A stretch of DNA of 64,000 nucleotides from Lycorma delicatula (lineage: Eukaryota; Arthropoda; Insecta; Hemiptera; Fulgoridae): NCBI RefSeq assembly GCF_047948215.1, contig NC_134465.1, positions 46,407,946-46,471,945 of the forward strand, given 5' to 3'. The position numbers and the translations under genes were made by a program. The notes beneath the pieces were generated by a model. That model was not told the origin of the DNA, did no database searches, and worked only from the letters and a program-made list of their open reading frames with translations. Shown here piece after piece: positions 32,150 to 42,901 of this stretch. Position 1 is the stretch's first letter. Each line of letters starts with the position of its first letter.

Positions 32150-33280
32150 ATATCAAGTATTGCTACCCAGCGGCGCGATTCGTACAGTTTAAGGAAAAAG
32201 TAACATCCGCGGTTCGTCAAATAGAAGAAAAAAACGTTTTCAACAAAATTCGAGGTATTTTATTAAAGTATTCTTTATTAAAAATCTAATTGAACTGAAA
32301 CATAATTTTTCATGTTTATTTTTTGAATCTTTTTTCCTATTTTCATTTCACTTTAGGACTAAAATTTCCATTCAGACTAAATGATCATAGCAGTCGTAGT
32401 TAAAAAAAAAAAATTAAATTTTTTTTTAGCTTTTTTTGAACGTATTGGAAGACAAAAACTTCAGTAAATGAAATGAAATTTTAGATAAAGCATGTGTAAT
32501 AATACTATTTAAGTATGTTCATAATTTGAAATTATGATAAAAATATCTGCAAAAATCATTGGATTAAATCAACTGCTGAAGCAGAAAATTATGTCTTGGC
32601 CACATCAGATATTTCTTATTTATACAAGAACAACTTACCAGTTTTTAGATACGAGTATTTCAAAATTACATTAGACAATGTTCCTATAATTATGATTATG
32701 TAAATTTCTAATCATTAATAAGTAGCTAGTTTTATTTAAGTCTAATAATTCATAACTGGATATGATTTACTAGTATATATATATATGAATTATTATAACG
32801 GCATAGTTGTAATTAAAATATCTAATATGATATATTTACATAATGCACAGGCCTGTAAAACAGAAAACTTTCTTTTTACTTATTATTAAACTTTTTTTTG
32901 ACATTTATAAACTTTTTTCTTATTTTTAAATTTATTTTTAAACTTTCTTTTTACTAATACAGGTTGTCAATAAATATTCAATCCTTAAAATACTTTTAAG
33001 CAATAGTTAAACATTTAACGATTAAATGTGAGAAAAAACTCCTTCCTTGAGATCTATTTTTTCTGTAAGGGACTGAATTCTCGCTAGCTTCCAGAAGATA
33101 GGGGAACCAAACAATTTTAAAAGGAAAGAGTTGTGACAGCCATTTTAAAGAGCGCTGAAAAATAAAACTTTGAGTTATGAAACTTCTCTCAAAACGGCAA
33201 CCATTAATTATTTTCCGAATCTAGTTTCTAAAGCAGATCATCACAATACCTATTAAACAATTACTCAAATGAAATACCGA
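32150..33280. other. AT-rich spacer, nothing recognised
   Basis: No gene or repeat end recognised. A (TA)n run lies at about 32774-32786. Confidence 0.5.
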
Positions 33281-33281
33281 A

Positions 33282-33952
33282 AAAAATCTGATGTGGACAC
33301 CACATGACTTCCTTGTACGCCTATTAAATTAAATATACACGTTTTTAAAAGTACATAAAATTTTATTTTATTAATAACTATTGATATTTTTTTATATTTT
33401 ATTTATAGTTATTTTGGAAATATTACTTATTTTTTACAATCAGAGGTTAATAATTATTATAAATCAATATATTTAAAGTAAAAAAAATATATGTATATGA
33501 ATTCGGATTCAAACCGATGTCCTTTCTCTTGTAAGAGAAATATTTCATTAATTAAAATTTTATTTGGCTATGACTCTGGAACCAGTAAACATAAGCACCT
33601 CTTATGATACCGTTGAAATCTCTCAATAAGGGCTTATTACTGCAGTTAAGAAAAAGTCCAAAATCCATATTTTTAGATTTTGGGCTTTTTTGGATACTTT
33701 TAGTCCAGTCCACTGCAATCAAAAAGGGAGGGGCGCAAATAGATGTTACAACAGTTCTAAATCTAAAATTTCAACATCCTTCGGCTAATCGTTTTTGAGT
33801 TATGCGGGATACATACGTACAGACGTCACACCGGAACTAGTCAAAATGGATTCAGGAATGGTCAAAATGAATATTTCCGGTGAAATCTGAAGACCGAAAA
33901 AATTTTTCGCTATCATAAAGAGCTTCCTTTTCTTCGTACAAGGAAGTAAAAA
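33282..33952 (-). repeat. Repeat family E, copy 1 (about 0.67 kb, inverted ends)
   Basis: ACTTCCTTGTACG at 33307-33319 and its reverse complement CGTACAAGGAAGT at 33935-33947 are perfect 13-bp inverted repeats. Outside the left one sits ATGTGG-ACA-CCACAT, also present in the copy at 48.3-49.0 kb, so the unit extends past the inverted repeats. It holds no ORF of note. A tRNA-like B box (minus-strand GTTTGAATCC near 33510) lies inside. It looks like a MITE-like non-autonomous element. The transposase class is unknown. Confidence 0.8.
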
Positions 33953-34102
33953 TGAAATTAGAAATGTTCCGATTTTCAAACAATTTACTTTTCCATATAA
34001 AATCATTATTTGGGAGTTTACTGGTAAACTACTTTTGAAACTAACTGTGGAAGAAATTAAAATTAGGGTTTACTTTGTCCGGTATTTGTTACGTCCAATG
34101 TT

Positions 34103-34285
34103 TTACTTCCTCGTACGAAGTAAAGGAAGTATTGTGATCGCGAAAAATTTTAGTTTTCAGATTTCAACGGAAATATCCATTTTGACCATCACTGAATCCA
34201 TTTAAACTATTGGCCTGACGTCTGTACGTACGTATGTATCTCGCTTAACACACAAACGATTAGCCGTAGGATGTCAACTAGGCGA
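34103..34285 (+). repeat. Repeat family E, copy 2 (truncated)
   Basis: Begins TTACTTCCTCGTACGAAGTA and follows the E consensus (GTATTGTGATCGCGAAAAAT) for about 180 bp to GTAGGATGTCAACT, then breaks off. It is inverted relative to copy 1, 150 bp away. Confidence 0.82.
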
Positions 34286-34360
34286 TAGATTTAAGAAGAA
34301 TATTATTTTTATATGTATTACATAATTATTAATTTATTTTTTTTAATTTAGTGGTGTAGT

Positions 34361-35449
34361 CAACATACTTGGCGTTTATAGACCTAGAAAAGGCATTCGA
34401 TAACGTAGACTGGAATAAAATGCTCAGCATTTTAAAAAAATTAGGGTTCAAATACAGAGATAGAAGAACAATTAACATGTACAGGAACCAAACAGCAACA
34501 GTAATAATTAAAAAACATAAGAAAGAAGCCGTAATAAGAAAGGGAGTCCGACAAGGATGTTCCCTATCTCCGTTAATTTTTAATCTTTACATGGTTCTAG
34601 CAGTTAATGATGTTAAAGAACAATTTAGATTCGGAGTAACAGTACAAGGTGAAAAGATAAAGATGCTACGATTTGCTGATGATATAGTAATTCTAGCCGA
34701 GAGTAAAAAGGATTTAGAAGAAACAATGAACGGCATAGATGAAGTCCTACGCAAGAACTATCGCATGAAAATAAACAAGAACAAAACAAAAGTAATGAAA
34801 TGTACTAGAAATAACAAAGATGGACCACTGAATGTGAAAATAGGAGGAGAAAAGATTATGGAGGTAGGAGAATTTTGTTATTTGGGAAGTAGAATTACTA
34901 AAGATGGACGAAGCAGGAGCGATATAAAATGGCGAATAGCACAAGCGAAACGAGCCTTCAGTAAGAAATATAATTTGTTTACATCAAAAATTAATTTAAA
35001 TATCAGGAAAAGATTTTTGAAAGTATATGTTTAGAGTGTCGCTTTATATGGAAGTGAAACTTGGACGATCGGAGTATCTGAGAAGAAAAGATTAAAAGAT
35101 TTTGAAATGCGGTGCTATATGAAAATGTTAAAAATCAGATGAATGGATAAAGTGATAAATGAAGAGGTATTGCGAAAAATAGATGAAGAAAGAAGCATTT
35201 GGAAAAATATAGTTAAAAGAAGAGACAGACTTATAGGCCACATACTAAGGCATCCTGGAATAGTCGCTTTAATATTGGAAGGACAGGTAGAAGGGAAATA
35301 TTGTGTAGGTAGGCCACGTTTGGAATATGTAAAACAAATTGTTAGGGATGTAGGATGTAGAGGGTATACTGAAATGAAACGATTAGCACTAGAGAGGGAA
35401 TCTTGGAGAGCTGCATCAAACCAGTCAAATGACTGAAGACAAAAAAAAA
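34361..35449 (+). mobile_element. LINE-A copy d, with 10-bp TSD
   Basis: A 5'-truncated LINE-A insertion ending in GACTGAAGACAAAAAAAAA. GTGGTGTAGT occurs at 34351-34360 and 35450-35459, a perfect target duplication. Confidence 0.93.
34369..35436 (+). pseudogene. LINE-A RT C-terminal half (copy d), two Trp-to-stop changes
   Basis: The frame begins at the RT block AFIDLEKAFDNVDW, passes RQGCSLSPLIFNLYMV and LRFADDIVILAE, and runs to 35034, where the Trp codon of the VYVWSVALYG motif has become TAG. After a second stop at about 35142, again at a Trp position (DKV region), it continues as 35143-35436 to WRAASNQSND. Unlike copies c and g, the VLRKIDEE segment is intact, so this copy belongs to the undeleted form. 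The first half of the protein was never inserted. Confidence 0.9.
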
Positions 35450-35459
35450 GTGGTGTAGT

Positions 35460-36138
35460 GTTTTTAACGTGTTTTGAATTGTTTTAATATGTTAGTTTTT
35501 AAATGGCAAGAACCCTTTACACCTTTGTCATCTTGTGTATATTTAGTGTTATAAAATCCTGCAAAAAATCTTTTTCTAGATGATTTCTTTTTGTTGACAA
35601 AATTAGTCTTCTAACAATGTCTTGCCAGTGTTTTAATTCGGGTATGAACGAAATAATAATTTTTTTTTGATGTGGAAAGGGCTAATGACCAAAGTAGTCG
35701 ATGCCCCTAAAACCTCAAGAAAAAAAAACATAACAATAATTACGTAAACCACTAACAGTAAGCAGTACTTGTAGTTATTGTATTAATAAGAGATATATTG
35801 ACGCAAGTTACCACTTTTTATAATAGGTTACTCTCTCTCACTCTCTCGTCTCTCTCTCTCTCTCTCTCTTTTTATATATATTAATGATTGTGACACAGTT
35901 TCTATAAAAATAAATTATTTAATGCAATTTATGTAAACTGGGTTACGGAGGGGATTGTAAAAAAAAAAATAAATAAATTTAAAAAAAATCTTTCTGTTTC
36001 GGTTTGGCCTATTAAAATACATTACGTCAATTTTTTTTTTATTTTAACAACCAGTTTTTCATTTTTTGTTTGTTTTATATAATAATGAATAATAGGTAAA
36101 ATGCATCACTATAACCTTATTACTAATAAGTAAAAGTA

Positions 36139-36141
<3 letters not shown>
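35460..36141. other. AT-rich spacer with (CT)n at about 35829-35871
   Basis: An imperfect CT repeat and long T runs. No gene recognised. Confidence 0.55.

Positions 36142-36184
<43 letters not shown>
36142..36184. repeat. (TA)n microsatellite
   Basis: About 21 TA units directly left of an R copy. Another TA run (37098-37128) follows that copy. Confidence 0.9.
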
Positions 36185-36188
<4 letters not shown>

Positions 36189-37093
36189 CTGACAACACAG
36201 TTGTAGGACTTTCACGGCTAAGCCGCGTTCCGGTAAAATTCTACAACGTGAGTTGTTCTGATGCACGGCTTACAAACACATACACATACAACTCAATTTT
36301 GAAATATTTACAATTTTATTTAAATATAATATATTTTTGTTTATTTAATTCAATGATTCTAACTAAATCGCGCGCGCATACCGTGTTTATTTTGCGCGGT
36401 TGGGACGGTACTAGCGGCAACGTCAGCACTAACTTTAACTAATGTAATTTCGCAACTTACATAGAATAAATTTCGCTTATACGGTCGGCAGACCGGTGTA
36501 GCTGCGAGGCTTAACACACCAGGTACCGAGTCGATCGAGCGATCGAGTTCTAGACCTAGCCAGACCGAGTTACTTTTTTATACTCTAAATATTATCCATT
36601 TATTTAATTCTACCGCTCACAAAATAGCAATAGTTTAGAGAATGTTTTGGGGTGGAGTTGCGATTTTGTAAAACTTTTTTTGCATATATTGTTATTTTTT
36701 TAATTGTTAAAAAATATGCCTAAGAGAAATATGACCTTAATTAGGCGAAATCTCGAGATACTGAAGATGATCTTGGTTTATAGCTTCACCCCCTTGACCT
36801 TTTAAGTTGAAAATTTAATGGCATCAATGCCCTATATATAAATATAATTTGATCATGTTTGGTCAAAATCGGTCAAGTAATTCTGTAGATATAAGGTGAT
36901 TTAGAGGCCGAAACCGAAAATACACACGTATATACGAACACTAACAATCGGAAAATTTCGATCCAATTTTTTTAGTATTGTTTTTGTTCCGTAGGTGTCA
37001 AAACATCAAGATCCGGTGAAAATCGCATATACCCAAATTGGATCGATTACAATACTTTCCCTTCTAGAGTTATAGCGCTATCTAGACGGGAAA

Positions 37094-37097
<4 letters not shown>
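36185..37097 (+). repeat. Repeat family R, copy 1 (about 0.9 kb)
   Basis: Shares order and wording with copies at 41995, 50630 and 61553: a GTTGTTCTGATGCACGGCTT start, a CpG-rich ATCGCGCGCGCATACCG block, a tRNA-like core (about 36485-36570), GGTCAAAATCGGTCAAGTAA, a GATATAAGGTGATTTAGAGG phrase and a CTTCTAGAG...GCTATCTAGACGGG end. No protein frame. Both ends touch (TA)n tracts. The transposition mechanism is unknown. Confidence 0.82.

Positions 37098-37128
<31 letters not shown>
37098..37128. repeat. (TA)n microsatellite
   Basis: About 14 TA units at the right end of R copy 1. Confidence 0.9.
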
Positions 37129-37132
<4 letters not shown>

Positions 37133-37390
37133 AAGTATGCAGATTGACTTACTCATCAACGTACACCTCAAACTGTTTCACTCAGTGGGTAAATATTAGT
37201 GGGTACATTGTTTTTATAACTTAGGCATAAGGACAGATTTTTTAAAACCCCATATATAAATCGATGAAAATAGGAAAAATTTAATGAGAATTCTACATTT
37301 CAGGAACTGGAGGTGTTACAGTCGTGAAAATTGATATTACAAACTCCCTTGAAGATAAAATTTACGTATTTCACCATTTTTCAAAAAAAA

Positions 37391-37468
37391 AAAAAAAATT
37401 GAGGATGGTAAAGGAATAAAGGAAAGGAAAAGATTTCAAATTATGAATGGGATTATGGAAAATTGAAA
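37391..37468 (+). pseudogene. LINE-B second copy, left fragment
   Basis: Matches LINE-B at 23730-23790 (AAAAGATTTCAAATTATGAA, then GGGATTATGGAAAA...GAAAATATG). It is cut by the R1-like LINE that follows and resumes at 38219. Confidence 0.78.
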
Positions 37469-38218
37469 ATATGCGGTTCAGCAGTTGCCGCATGGACAAG
37501 AAGAATTATCCCGGACGTGGATGCTTGGCTAGATCGCTCTCATGGCGAATTAGATTACCACACAACGCAACTCATGTCGGGACATGGTGCGTTTGAAAAA
37601 TACTTGCATAGGTTTGGCAGGAGAGAGTCACCCATCTGATGTTATTGCGGTGCGGTTGACGATGCCGAAGACACTATTTTCGTGTGCAGGCGATGGGAGG
37701 AACATCGTATAAATGCAGGACTGATTTAGACCGGAGCAGCTCTCGGAGTGGCTCTTGGCTATGTCCGGGAACTGGCATAATTTTGCAATATTTGCAAGAG
37801 CAGTCCTCAGAATAAAAGAAGACAATGCAAGACGGCTGGGATACTGAGGGTTTTAGTTTATAGCAGGGCAGGGCGGACAGCCCCGTTCCTGAGGGCTCAC
37901 ATGCCCTGGTGTGTGGGTTCCCGTGATGGAGCGGGGACTCCTGGGGTCCGTTAGGTGTGGATTAATGAAAATACCGAGACCCGGTCAGCGGTGTGAGTTC
38001 CCGGACACTCTCCGGCGGATGGGGGAACGGCATAGACGGACCTGGTTTCTTCCGTCGGAGATTAGAGGCAGGCACTTAAAAAATCCGGAACCGGGGGGCT
38101 GACCTGCTGTGCCGGGTTGATAACCGGTGAATGGGAAGGCCCTCTTAGTGTCGCAAGGACACGTCCCCGAGCCGAGTATACTTAATTGGATGTCCGGCTC
38201 GGGGGGAAAAAAAAAAAG
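37469..38218 (+). mobile_element. R1-like LINE 3' end nested in LINE-B
   Basis: Plus-strand frames read RRIIPDVDAWLDRSHGELDY, LMSGHGAFEKYLHRFGRRES and a Cys-His region (CYCGAVDDAEDTIFVCRRWE), the C-terminus of R1-type LINEs. A long GC-rich 3' UTR (about 37850-38205) with CTCACATGCCCTGGTGTGTG and GTCCGGCTCGGGGGG follows, then poly(A) at 38207-38217. A stop follows the RRESPI motif. LINE-B sequence lies on both sides. No clean target duplication was found, and about 30 bp of LINE-B seem to be missing at the site. Confidence 0.82.
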
Positions 38219-38285
38219 GTGTAGAGCAATTACCGTGACAGGACCTGCCCTATAGGCAGAACACTGAATGAATAGGATGGCAAAG
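38219..38285 (+). pseudogene. LINE-B second copy, right fragment
   Basis: GGTGTAGAGCAATTACCGTG, then ACAGGACC and GCAGAACACTGAATGAATAG, corresponds to the LINE-B 3' end at 25712-25770. Confidence 0.78.
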
Positions 38286-38339
38286 GGGACACAAAGCCTT
38301 TCTTGAAACTACATGAATACATGAAACCGAAGAAGTTAC

Positions 38340-38760
38340 AGTCAAGAAAATTTGTGTTTTTTTTTTTTTAAATGACACATGTTTCGGCATATTTCAATAA
38401 TTTAATCTAAAAAAGTTTATTACCCGTTCAACAAAGTTATTTTTTGCCATACATAAAATAGACGTATTTCGGCCCAAATCTTTTGTCTTTTACCTCAGTT
38501 TTCTCGAAAACTTCTAAAAATATAGTTCTAGGGCAATTTTTCAGGTCATATAAAGGTTTTACTCTCAAGAATTATAATATGGCTTAATTTTGCTAAAGGC
38601 GTAGAAATCAGGGCGAAATCTTTCGCCCGCTGCCCTTTTCTAACGAAGCGTTTCCGAAACTATATTTATATAAACGTTTTTCTTTATTTTAATCAATAGA
38701 ACATGTCATTAATAGAAGAATGCTTGTTACATTCTTCGTGAATCACCTGTATTAGATAAA
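38340..38760 (+). repeat. Repeat family G, copy 1
   Basis: Contains GGGCGAAATCTTTCGCCCGC, TAACGAAGCG and a GAATCACCTGTA end. The same order of phrases occurs at 53430-53775. The end resembles a Tc1/mariner-type TIR (reverse complement TACAGGTGATTC), so it may be a MITE. Its left boundary is unclear. A related 30-bp phrase (GTTACAGTCGTGAAAATTG) also sits at about 37310, left of the LINE-B fragment. Confidence 0.6.
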
Positions 38761-38839
38761 AATTTCAGTTTCAAAGATCAAGTACAGTTTAACGACTAAA
38801 AATTTTCAATAATATAAATCGTTATAATTATTTTTTCTT

Positions 38840-39480
38840 TTATTTCCGAACACTACGGATTACGTTTACATAGTTTTGAACTCTTCTTTTCCCCAAAAGG
38901 TGTTTATTCTTTTGCTCTGCTATTGTCACCTTTCTTTCGTCCATCTGTTTAGGTTTATATCCTTTTTTTCTTTCCCTCTGAAAACTTAGATTCTCGAATC
39001 ACTTTTGTAAATTTATCTCTTTCTTTATATAAATCTTTAGAGATATTTAATATTTTTAGATCTGTTTTTATATTTTTTTTTAAACCGGTGGGTCTTAGCC
39101 GCTCTGTTTATGTAGAAATTAAATATTTATTTTGTCAATCTTTGGTCGTTCGTTTTGCATAAATGTCTATAAACCATCTTTTCCGGATTTAGTCCCCTAT
39201 TTTTTATGTACATTTGCACATTTTTTACAAATGTACATAAATACAAATACAAATGTAATTTTTTTCCATCTTCATATTTTGGTCGATATATTTTTCTTAA
39301 AATTCTTTTTTCTACTTTTATATTTCTTATTCTGAAAAAACTGCAGAAATTTTGCCCTATACAGTGCTTCTGTTAGGACTACAGTTTTACAGTGCCTCAA
39401 TTTGGAGTTATAAGACAGGGATTTTGTATTGTAAATGTTCTTCCTGAGATTACAGGCAGTTTCCATTTTCGTACTCGATT
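38840..39480 (-). pseudogene. LINE 3' remnant (C/D group)
   Basis: 39466-39272 reads NLRKNIYNTKSLSYNSKLRH followed by CKTVVLTEALYRAKFLQFFQ, the post-RT region of the LINE-C/D group. Further left, minus-strand fragments give HLCKTNDQRLTK and a final basic segment, with stops. There is no RT core and no clear poly(A) or target duplication. Confidence 0.72.
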
Positions 39481-39694
39481 CTTCATCTCATTATTTTTTT
39501 TTCAATTATATTTAGTGTAATGACTTCTACCAAACACTTAAATTTTTGAACTCTACTCTATTTTTGAACTCTAAACAAGTTATATTATTAATCAATAGAA
39601 TTATTTACATATTTTAGCAACTACGAGCTAACCGTCCTGTTACAAGCACTTAGGAAAGATGACTTATTGTAAATAGTACGGAAACGCTAAGCTT

Positions 39695-39772
39695 TACAGG
39701 GATTCGATCTCAGGACCTTATTTTTTAAAAGGTATATTACCATACCATTCAGCCACGGAAGTAGCCATAATG
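39695..39772 (-). repeat. tRNA-like sequence (SINE head or tRNA pseudogene)
   Basis: Reverse-complemented: GTGGCTGAATGG (A-box-like, 39745-39756) and GATCGAATCCC (B box, 39699-39709). It has the same arrangement as the unit near 10.6 kb. The intervening T/A-rich arm does not fold as a good tRNA. Confidence 0.5.
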
Positions 39773-39779
39773 ATAATAA

Positions 39780-40390
39780 GCCAATTAATTTAACTAGAAA
39801 TAAAATCTTGATTAAATTATGATTAAAGCCAAATAATCCTTATGAAAAACATACAAACCATTGTATTTGGTGATGATAAAAGAAAAATAACGCAAAATTA
39901 AATTGATACATTTTCTTTAACAACATTATAAGGAACAGATTTATAAAAAATTCTCTGCTATTTTCTACAAAAAAACTAAAATCGTTTACAGCATTAGTAA
40001 CAGTCACTCATCATAAGCAATTTCCTATTATTAAACAAATCGGTTAAACGTGCTATATATATATTTCTCTTTAAAATTAAATGATACTTTCCAAAAATAA
40101 CAAATAACAAAATTACAAGGTAAATCAATCAATCATTATTATTAAAGATAGCAATTTCATTTCCTATTTTTAATACAAATATAGATGTAATCGAAGCTTT
40201 CTTTAAAACATACCATTCACAGATATTACATTTAAATCATTGATCTTTTGTTAGATTACTTTTATTATAACATGAAAGATAAACTCTCACACTTTCACCC
40301 TTTACTTACATTACTTTCGATTAAGGAAAAAACTTAGAAATTATGTAAAAAAAAAAAAAAAATTATTTACCTTGTTTTAGTGATATATAT
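39780..40390. other. AT-rich spacer, nothing recognised
   Basis: No gene or repeat boundary recognised. Confidence 0.5.
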
Positions 40391-40393
40391 TTT

Positions 40394-41410
40394 TTTGTTT
40401 TCAGTCATTTGACTGGTTTGATGCTCTCCAAGATTCCCTATCTAGTGTTAATCGTTTCATTTCGGTAATACCTCCTAAATCCTATATCCCTAAAAATTTG
40501 TTTTACATATTCCAAACGATGCCTGCCTGCACAATTTTTTACTTCTACCTGTCCCTCCAATATTAAAGCGACTATTCCAGGATGCCTTAATATGTGGTCT
40601 ATAAATCTGTCTCTTCTTATAACTATATTTTTCCAAATGCTTCTTTCTTCATCGATTTGCCGCAATACCTCTTCATTTATCACTTTATCCATTCATCTGA
40701 TTTTTAACATTTTCATATAGCACCGCATTTCAAAATCTTTTAATCTTTTCTTTTCAGGTACTCCGATCGTCCAAGTTTCACTTCCATATAAAGCGACACT
40801 CCAAACATATAGTTTCAAAAATCTTTTCCTGACGTTTAAATTAATTTTTGATGTAAAAAAATTATATTTCTGACTGAAGGCTCGTTTCGCCTGTGCTATT
40901 CGGCATTTTATATCGCTCCTGCTTCGTCCATCTTTAGTAATTTTACTTCCCAAATAACAAAATTCTTCTACCTCCATAATCTTTTCTCCTTCTATTTTCA
41001 CATTCAGTGGTCCATCTTCGTTATTTCTACTACATTTCATTTATTCTTCTATTATGATTTTTAAACTGGGTGATGGCAATTACTAAATTATACTTCGTGC
41101 AAAACTCTATAAATCATTCCTCTTTCATTCCTTTTGCCCAGCCCGTGTTCATCCACTATATTTCCTTCCTTGCCTTTTCCAATGCTTGTATTCCAATCTC
41201 AACTATTATTAAATTTTCATCTCCTTTTATGTGTTTAATTGTTTCGTCAATTTCTTCGTATACACACTCTACCTCATTATCATCATAGGCGCTTTAGGCA
41301 TATAGACGTTAACAATCGTTGTCGGTTTAGGATTTGATTTTATCCTTATTACAATGATTCTATCGCTATGCATTTTGAAATACTCTACTCTCTTCTCTAT
41401 AGATATCAGG
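40394..41410 (-). pseudogene. LINE-A copy e: endonuclease piece joined to C-terminal region
   Basis: On the minus strand, about 41400-41050 reads RVEYFKMHSDRIIVIRIKSN, TIVNVYMP, YEEIDETIKHIKGDENLIIV, the middle of an exonuclease/endonuclease/phosphatase-type LINE endonuclease. At 41040 it switches directly to KCSRNNEDGPLNVKIEG, the post-RT region, and runs (41040-40693, then 40692-40438) to the 3' end and the T-run at 40391. The whole RT core is missing. VLRQIDEE is intact, so this is the undeleted subtype. This is the only endonuclease part in the window that probably belongs to LINE-A. Confidence 0.82.
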
Positions 41411-41465
41411 AAACGATAAATACATTATTGTAGTAAGACGCGCGTGCACACATACATACAACAAC

Positions 41466-41600
<135 letters not shown>

Positions 41601-41994
41601 ATATACATATACCCTATGAATTGATCGAGTACATTTTCACTAAAATTACGCTCCGAAATTTTATACATATTCAAATAAAAGTTTAAAAACCTATTGTGGA
41701 ATGAAGAAAATATACTACGTTTTTAAAGCTTCATAATCTGATGACGATAACATGCAAGGATGTAGAGTTTCATAAAACTGTATCTTAACGGAAATATTTC
41801 TGTAGTAACTGATTTTTTATTGCACTGTTGAATTGTTATATCTAAAAACAGTATGTTCAGTGGATTAGACATAAAAACATTTTAGAAAAGATAACTGGAT
41901 TTTGATCTCGAAATGCGCACTCATCTTACAATAACTATGAATTGAAAAAGCTTAAAATTTATAATAATTGTGTGGAAGTGCAATATTAACAAGA

Positions 41995-42901
41995 AAAAAA
42001 GCAGACAATACAGTTTAAGGGCTTCCCCAATAAGCGGCTAAAACCGTATTCTGGGAAAGTCCTACAACTGTGGGTTGTTTCTGATGCACACCTTACACAC
42101 ACAACTTAATTAAAAATATTTATCATTTTATTTAAACATAATATTTTTTTCGTTTATTTAATTCAATGATTCTAACGAAAGCGCGCGCGCATACCGTATT
42201 TAATTCGCGCGGGCGTGGTGATACTAGCAGCGACGGTCGGCACTAACTAAACGAATGTAATTTCACAGCTTACATAGAACAAATTTTGCTTGTACAGTTG
42301 GTATAGCCGTGAGGCTTAACGCACCGGGTACCGAGTCGACCGGGCGATCGAGTTCGAATCCCAGCCAGATCGCGGTACTTCTTTTACACCTTAAATATTA
42401 TCCATTTATTTAATTCTACCGCTTACCTGTAACGTCACAACATAGCAGTAGTTTAAAGCATTTTTTGGGAAGAGGGTGTGATTAAGGAAAAGGTTTTTTT
42501 TGCAAATATTGTTATTTTTTAATCGTTAACGAATGAGCCTAAGAAAAATATGACATTAATTAGGCGAAATTTCGAAATGTTGAGGATGACCTTGGTCTAC
42601 AGCCTTACCCCCCTTGACATTTTAAGTTGAAAATTTAGTCTTATCAATAACCTATACATAGAAGTAATCTGACCAAGTTTGGTCAAAATCGGTCTAGTAG
42701 TTTTGCAGATATAAGGTGATTTAGAGGAAATTCCGAACACACGTACATATGAACATTAACATCCGGAAAATTTTCATCCAGTTTTTTTTGGATTTTTTAA
42801 GGTGTCAAAACGTCAAGATTCGGTGAAAACCGCATATGCCCAAGTTGGATCGATACAATACTTTCCCTTCTAGAGCTATAGCTCCACCACAGTGCTATCT
42901 A
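41995..42901 (+). repeat. Repeat family R, copy 2
   Basis: Collinear with copy 1. The tRNA-like core (about 42300-42375) is best preserved here: TAGCCGTGAGG as A-box-like and GTTCGAATCCC as B box. The copy ends at GTGCTATCT, exactly where the transposon at 42902 begins. Confidence 0.82.

Noticed and set aside
36185..37097. Family R as a Helitron
   Set aside because: CTAG near the end and a nearby palindrome are suggestive, but copies continue to match past CTAG (ACGGG), so it is not the terminus.
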